From Lithospermum erythrorhizon (taxonomy: Eukaryota; Streptophyta; Magnoliopsida; Boraginales; Boraginaceae): 64,000 nucleotides of DNA. This document shows, one piece after another, positions 57,502 to 64,000 of the stretch. The stretch lies in NCBI GenBank assembly GCA_019722365.1, contig JADFUC010000646.1, forward strand, positions 1 through 64,000. Reading direction: 5' to 3'. The notes beneath the pieces were generated by a model. That model saw nothing but the letters and a program-made list of their open reading frames with translations, was not told the origin of the DNA and ran no database searches. The position numbers and the translations under genes were made by a program. The number at the start of each line of letters is the position of its first letter. Position 1 is the stretch's first letter.

Positions 57502-60500
57502 CTACAAGCTCCTGTAGTCTATGACAGTGACTTCATCTTCAGGTGCATCGAGGTCTTGATAACTACACATAAGCAACAATCAGGTTAAGATTGCCACTTT
57601 ATATTATTCAGTGCTGTAGCACATGAGCAGTGTTAGAAACAGTCGGATAGTTCGCAAGATATAAAAGCAGAAGTCACTTTTCAAAGAAATGTAGAATCAA
57701 GTGGCTACATGAGAACATTTCCAGATTGTAGGCCTATATCCTTTAGTTGCCCTGATGCATATTAAATGCATGTAATCCATGGAGCAATTGTCAGCCTATG
57801 AACTCGATTACCATACACAAACCAGATCACAAGTACAACTGCTTAAACGCTCCCTTTAATGTGCTTCAGGGGCATTACTACCAAAACAACGACTAGTGCT
57901 TGTGTTGACGCGGACATGTATTCTGCATTTACTTTTTCTTGAAAGAACTGGCTTAACTTATAGCGAAATAACCGGAATTCAGATTATTAATTAATGCACA
58001 TTGTTAGTCTACTGCAGTATTGACTTCTATTGTCTAATGCTTTCATCAAAAGAGAAATAATTTTCTGAAATATAACCTTTCCACAGTCTACATTCTCAAG
58101 GTAGGCATGCAAGCCTAACAGTCCATTCAACATTTTAAATAAAAATCTACTTTCAAAAAATATTAGCTTCCAGAAGTGTTGAATGTTCTGCATATCTTCC
58201 CAATCTCTAATAGAGGAAATAGAAATGAGCCATCTGTATTAAGTGTTGAATCAAATTATCTGAATATCTAGGCAGACACCGAACAATGCAGCAATATAAA
58301 AAAAAACAATCCCAGAAAACATCCAACAAGATGGGTCACAAGACCACAATGAAACAAAAAATTAAATGTCAAGCACAAGCCAACATGTAATATGGAAAAA
58401 GATCAGTGTACCTCCGTAATCGCCTAGGATCTTGTTGAAATGCAGGAGGCAAACCAATTATAGGAGTAGGTCCACCTAATTGCGGCCCGGACCTCCCATT
58501 TTGTCCAGTGCCTTCAAAAGGCAGAGGGCCACCTTGCTCTCGCATCATTTGCATTGCAACTTCAGGAGGAGCAGGTACAAAAGGCCCCAAAGGTCTACAT
58601 TCAAATTTTATCAGAAAAAATGCTAATTATGTTAATTGCGAAGATGGAAGCTCAAAAAGTGGAAAATTGTTGGCAAAACAACTCACCCAGCACCAGGCAC
58701 AGGCATCAGTAGAGGAGGCATATCTGATGAAAAAGAAGCAACAGAAATTCCTTGCGCCCCGAAAGCATCAAACATAGCATCATCCAGATTACCTACAGCG
58801 TCATTATCGTCGAAAGACTGATCAGCCCTATCATATCTTTCAGCACCATTCGGTCTGTTTTCGCGTTCTCTACGATCTCTTTCATCTGTCATTCTATTAT
58901 CTGGACCGGGCCTGCGTCTCTGCAGCCTATCCTTCTGAAAAGGGAAGATAGGATGCAATTCAGTGAAATAGAAGGAAAAAATCATGCATGTCCATAATGT
59001 GATGCAGCATTATGGGAACCAAAGAAACAAATTGAAGGAAAGATGTTCAAAACAAGAGCAGCCAAATACTCCCTCCACATCTAGGTAGATGATGTTTCAG
59101 CCTAATTGATTGTAACTTTAAACTTCGTGCTTCAACATTTCATATGCAAAGCTTGCTTCTTTTTGCTATTCTCTACCTCAAAAGGTGGCAGATTAATGAC
59201 ACCAAGATAACTTCGTATTGGTTTGATTATTTAATTTGAGTGTCATGGTGGCAAAAGTCATCCCAAATTAATAGCGGCAGTAGGCTAAAAAACATCATCT
59301 ATTAGAGCTGCAGGGAGTAAATACACATGAAAATTCAAAATGCGTACCAGTGTCGATGTAGGTTGCTGCATGACAGGTGTCCCACCCGGTGCATTTTCAT
59401 CACTATAATAATCATGTACATGTATATCAGGAATCAAATTAGGTGCAATATAAAAAATAAATGTGAATGGGATAGAACTTACTTCATATAGTTTTGAAAA
59501 TACAAATCCTCACAAACTTTGGAGGTAAATTCCACCAAAAGATCTGGGTGTTTCAATTTCAAATGTTTCTGGACAAACTCTGAGGCATGGAAGAGTTTTG
59601 TACAACCTTTTGCTCCACAACCATACTTCCATCCATATTTCTCATCTTTAATTTTGCGCACATAGGGATCTAAAGCCTCAGTAGCAGCAGCATCAATCTT
59701 CTCCTTTGCCGTCATTGTTTCTAGGGGATCTTGACCCTTGAGCCTCTCTTGCCAACAGGAATCTAATTTGTTTTCCCACTCGCCCCCATTTACTGTCCCA
59801 TTAGGATTCTCACCACCCATTCTCACATGCCGTAGGCCCTTAGCTTCATTTGTTTCACTCATCCCATAATAATCCACTCCATGAATGCGCCAGAGATAGG
59901 TCAGAAGAGTATCAACAAGCTCAATCCCCTCAAGACCTCTGACTGAAGTCAACCCACGGATAATTATAACTGGGCCAGAGGAACTACCATGAGACTTATC
60001 ACTTCTACGTAGTATATTGTCCTCAATTCCTTTTTCAGAGTCTAGCTTTCGCATAAGCGTCTGTGCTTGTTCAATGTCAATCTGGATCCTTCTGGGCTCA
60101 GAACTTAGTGGATGGGCCTTTGGAGCTTGTGAAACGAGATCTGCCTGTTTAACTCCCCTAGCATGGAGCCTTTTTCTGCCACCCTCCTCATCGTCAGAAG
60201 CAGGATTACTTGAATGTCCAGACTTGCTGGATGATGATGCTGTAACACCGGGGCCTCTGTTATATGCAGGTAGAGTATTTTTAAGTAAACGAATGAAGAG
60301 GATAACCCCGATACATTTCCACGTGTAACAAGAAGAAGTTAAGATACTAACAGATCCAACGTGCCACTCTGCAAGTCAAGCTGAAAATCCTTAGCCTGCT
60401 TGCGTGCAACCTCATTCCTCCTAGAGAAACCCACAAATCAAGGTAAGAAAAAGAGTTTCTAAAAAGAAATAAGGTGGGTGTTACTGGAAAGAAGCAAGAG

Positions 60501-63176
60501 AGATGACTAAATAACACCACCTAAGGTAGCACACATAACGGATATGAAACCATATAGTTCAGAAAATGTATAAGAGATCTGTACAAGGATTAAAGCTTTC
60601 CAAACTTCTAAAAATCATACCTTTCAATGACAGAAACAAGGTTTGTTGGATGATATTTGTCTTTTAGCCTGAAAAAAAGAAACAATCTCAATTAAAAAGA
60701 GTTCAGAATTATACCAAATACAAAAAAGGTTAAGTACAATACCATTCTTCATCTTTATGCGCATCAAAATAAGCTTTCTTTAGTGTTGTTATATACTCTG
60801 ACTTGTATTCTTGATACCTACAAATTGGGTAAATAAAAAGAAGGTTACGTAAACAGAATATGTGCAGAATATTATTCCAATCAAAATAGGTAAGGACAAC
60901 AAAACCTAGTATTTATAGCAAACAGAGTTATAGCAAACCTGTGTTCAGCTTCAGCAGGTAGAACATCATCTTCAAGTTCTTGCATAAATTGTTTATATGA
61001 CATCAATCCTTCCCTGCAAATGAGATCCACAACCATCAGAGAGATTAAGACATGATTAAAACACTATTATAATGCTGTATTACCTGAAATACGTATTATT
61101 TTCCTACCTTTTCGACACAATTGTTTTAGCTCTTATTTGAAGGAGAAAACGACTCAAATGAGAACTAATGCATATTATCCCTAAAATAAAAAGCCTAAAC
61201 CTTTTGGTTGCTTTAGGGTGTTTAGCTGAGTATTTTTTAACAATAATCAGAAAAGCTCCAAGTCCAAGCTGTTGTAGCATAAAGTACATATTGACCAACA
61301 AAAAAGCTAAGAAAAACACATTCTTCAATATTTAGTTCCAAAAAAGGGGGGAAAGAAGAAACAAAAGAAAAACGGCGCAATGACTGCAGGTTCACATGAT
61401 TGCCAAAGGCTTCAAAGCAGTGGAAATCTAGACATGCCAAGTTGTACAGGTAGTATTTGGTAAATAAAAACTTCCATATTATTTGAATCACTTTCAAAAT
61501 AATCAAAAGTTGCATTAAATAGACAATGCAAGGGAAGTTGGACAATGTTTTATAGCAATATCGAGTAAACCACTCAGAATGCCAGGTTAAATAAAGGAAC
61601 CTTAAACTCCATAGCTAATACAAAATGGAACATGACTTGATGAAAGGGAAAAGAAGCCTTAAAGGAATTAGAGATACTAGTAAAGGATTAAATCCGCCAC
61701 ACACACTGAACTCGCACCTTTGTGAGCCCCCTGTGATAATTGCACCAGCAAAACCACCACCACGTCCAGAATCAAAATCTGCTAGATTACAATGCAGTAC
61801 AGTTACAACAAATTCTAATGAGTTTGATGATAGTAATATTTCAATATGTTGCTCAAATTAAAGGCCTCCTTATGGTAATATAAGTGAGAAGGCAAATGAT
61901 GACGAACAAACTATAACTACAACTTGGTTCGACATAACAACTTGGTACAGCGGTATTCTGATGATTACAGCTACAAAATGGCTGGGCATCTCAAACACAA
62001 AAAACCATGGACAAAACAGCATATTTAAAGCAAGACAACAAAACACTGACCACCATGGAAACCACCAGGTGCCCGTCCCATGAATCGACCATGCCTTTCA
62101 TCAGGATAACCGTGCCTGCTTCCCATCTCACGATCATTGCCACCAGGATAATCACTATAGAACCTGAGCAATTAAACATATATGTAGAATGAAGTATGGC
62201 ATGGCAAGGACAAAAATAAAATAATGACATAATGTAGACAAAAGGAGTACACAGAGACACAAACAGTCCCTCGAGTTTGCATTGGTGCACTGGTGGTCCC
62301 CGGATTTCATATTACCGCTAATGAGGGAAAATGACCATTTGTGCAACATGTTTGAAAGTTGGACTACCATTGCAAACTTCTAATCCCCGGTTTCATAGTA
62401 CCGCTAATGGGGGAAAAGTACCAATTCTGCAACATTTATGAATCTTCGAGTACTACCATGCAATTCAAACTCCAAGACTAAGTCCTGATTTTTTCCAAAC
62501 TCTAGTAACTGTTCGTGCAATTAACTCAGTGTTGATTTTCTCTAAACTCCATTAACTATTTATGCAATTAACAAAGTCTCGACCTTTTTCAAACTCCAGT
62601 AACTATTTACGCAATTAACACAGTCCCTATTTTTTCCAAACTCCACTAATTATTTACGCAATTAACAAAGTCTCGACTTTTTCCAAACTCCAGTAACTAT
62701 TCGTGCAATTAACTCACTCTCGAGTATCGACTTTTCCCAAACTCCAGTAACTATTTATGCAATCAACTCCAAATATAAACATAAAAACGACAACAAACTC
62801 AGAACACAGACCTTCGATCAGAAGGTCCATAGCCACGCCGATTATACGCAAGATCATCTCTTCGATGCCTCTTATAGGGCGGGGAACGACGCGGTGGAGG
62901 GGGAGAGTGTCGTGGAGGACCGCGGCGATCACGATAAGGAGGGGGAGGGGGACTTGAGCTAGTAGGACGACCTCTCTTAAAGTCCCGTCGAAGGGGGGGT
63001 AATGTTCGTCGTGATTGGCGGTCTTCTATTCTTTCCCTTAAATCTCGATCTCGGCCGCGGGATCGGGGTGGTGGTGGTGGAGAGGTGGAGGTGGTGGTGG
63101 AGGGGGAGAGGCGGCGGCGAGGGGGGAGGTGGTGGTCTGGTTCGGGTGCGACCACGTTGTCCATGACTTCGGCCAT
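57502..63176 (-). CDS. SE: SERRATE (ARS2 homologue), zinc-finger RNA-processing factor
   Basis: Nuclear scaffold that works with DCL1 and HYL1 in miRNA processing and with the cap-binding complex in splicing. Twelve exons on the minus strand: 63176-62812, 62163-62051, 61778-61718, 61013-60939, 60817-60743, 60668-60621, 60420-60352, 60256-59483, 59402-59348, 58934-58687, 58594-58412, 57562-57502. They total 2127 nt, 708 aa, near the family length. The N-terminus (about 1-125) is Pro/Arg/Ser-rich and disordered. The core is helical (EGLMSYKQFMQELEDDVLPA, YHPTNLVSVIE). The C2H2 finger is at about residues 480-505 (Cys482, Cys487, His500, His505; YGCGAKGCTKLFHASEF). The tail is Gly/Pro-rich and ends DLDAPEDEVTVIDYRSL. 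The frame is open 37 codons further upstream, but the ATG at 63176 (MAEVMDN) fits the family. Intron 1 has a minisatellite. Confidence 0.95.
62490..62770. repeat. Minisatellite in SERRATE intron 1
   Basis: About five imperfect units of 50-60 bp, each with TTTTTCCAAACTCCAGTAAC, TATTTACGCAATTAACA and AGTCTCGAC variants, run head to tail. The array begins about 320 bp downstream of exon 2's acceptor and ends about 40 bp from the exon 1 donor. A related, looser pair of sequences (GGTCCCCGGATTTCATATTACCGCTAATG-type, 62290-62420) lies next to it. Confidence 0.85.
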
Positions 63177-64000
63177 TGGAGTGGTGCGAGGGTTTGACTG
63201 ATTGGTGTGTTGGATAATTGATTTGGGATTTTGGCTTGGGTTGGGTTCGGTGAACTGCTCGGCTGCTATACCTGAGCTGTTATACACACATCAAAAATAA
63301 GAAAACGTAAGGAGGAATTACTCAAATATCCAACCTAATGCATCTATATTTGTTAAGAAACAAACAAATTATTAATACGCTTCGATAAGAATATGCGACT
63401 ATACTCGGGATCAGAATGACAAACAAATTCGGCTTACAAAAGAAACAAACAAAAGTGATAAAATTATTAATACGAACAATCATAAAACTTGGTCTGGCTA
63501 CTATCTTGACAAACATGAAAGATTGCTTTTTCTCTACAAACATTAACGAATTGCTTATTATTATCAAAACATGCAAAAGAAAAAGATTGAGTACACAAAA
63601 ATATTTAGAAAATGTGGTCCTTATTGATATCAATCAAAAGATAAATACTTTATTATATCGCTAAATTTTGGCTGGCATTACTTCCAAATTTGACAAGAAG
63701 GGTTTTGATGCCTCGCTTGTTTCTAATAACTTCTACATGTATTCAACCGGTCGAATAGGGGTGTAACTGGGTAAATGACCATTCTCGATTTCTCGAACTT
63801 GTAGTCACATTACTGTCGTTGCACATGCTTCTAAAACGCTTTCAAATTTCGGCGAGTAATCCCCGACAAATTCGGGCTTTGGTGATCGCATTACAATAGA
63901 TATTCGCTATATGTGTGCTGCTTTTAATGCATTTAGAAAACTTGATAAAATTTCAACTAACTTACAACAAAAGATATTCCGCATCTCATCTCGATAAATG
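63177..64000. other. 5' flank of SERRATE
   Basis: It contains the upstream open stretch to 63287 (probably 5' UTR) and AT-rich sequence beyond. No other gene was recognised up to the window edge. Confidence 0.5.

Noticed and set aside
1..64000. CRISPR arrays, bacterial operons, prophage or phage-defence systems
   Set aside because: The window is plant nuclear DNA; all repeat arrays seen are minisatellites or transposon-derived, with no unique-spacer structure.

Overview
This is a plant nuclear genome window. It is AT-rich, its genes have many introns with GT-AG (and one GC-AG) junctions, and it encodes plant-only families: PLS-class PPR proteins, a hydroxyproline O-arabinosyltransferase, SERRATE and a CDKC kinase. 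Transposon debris lies between and inside the genes. Protein similarity points to a eudicot. AU/TS-type SINEs are compatible with an asterid, but I cannot name the species.

Layout from left to right. 1791-4775 (-): five-exon F-box protein, 407 aa. 6142-16738 (+): dihydropyrimidinase of pyrimidine catabolism, 13 exons and 534 aa. Its signal-peptide exon is cut off from the rest by a 5.5 kb intron that holds a complete 2.6 kb hAT-type element, and its last intron holds a decayed 5S rRNA sequence. 17608-20501: old LTR retroelement with only a gag-like remnant. 21235-23377 (+): hydroxyproline O-arabinosyltransferase, 8 exons and 352 aa. 26030-28405 (+): intronless PPR protein. 30130-33001 (-): Golgi-type glycosyltransferase-like protein, 614 aa. 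34044-35150 (-): two-exon divergent calmodulin. 35642-38277: a cluster of inverted-repeat elements and minisatellites. 39128-42692 (-): elongation factor 1-beta, six exons, with a plastid ndhH fragment in intron 1. 44838-46574 (-): F-box/kelch protein. 49333-51410 (-): PPR-DYW pseudogene with several frameshifts and a 25-bp tandem duplication. 52336-56565 (+): CDKC-type kinase locus that has lost the P-loop coding sequence and the exon for subdomains VIII-IX. 57502-63176 (-): SERRATE, 12 exons and 708 aa, tail to tail with the kinase locus.

The intact genes are housekeeping or regulatory and do not form one pathway. They cover pyrimidine degradation, translation elongation, Ca2+ signalling, ubiquitin-ligase adaptors, cell-wall and peptide glycosylation, organelle RNA processing and miRNA/RNA processing. 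Exon models were assembled by hand from splice signals and family resemblance. Total CDS length is divisible by three in each intact multi-exon model. Coordinates of repeat boundaries are approximate unless a target-site duplication is given. I see no CRISPR array, operon or new multi-gene system. The most unusual items are the kinase locus with missing exons, the intron insertions (hAT, 5S, plastid DNA) and the broken PPR gene.
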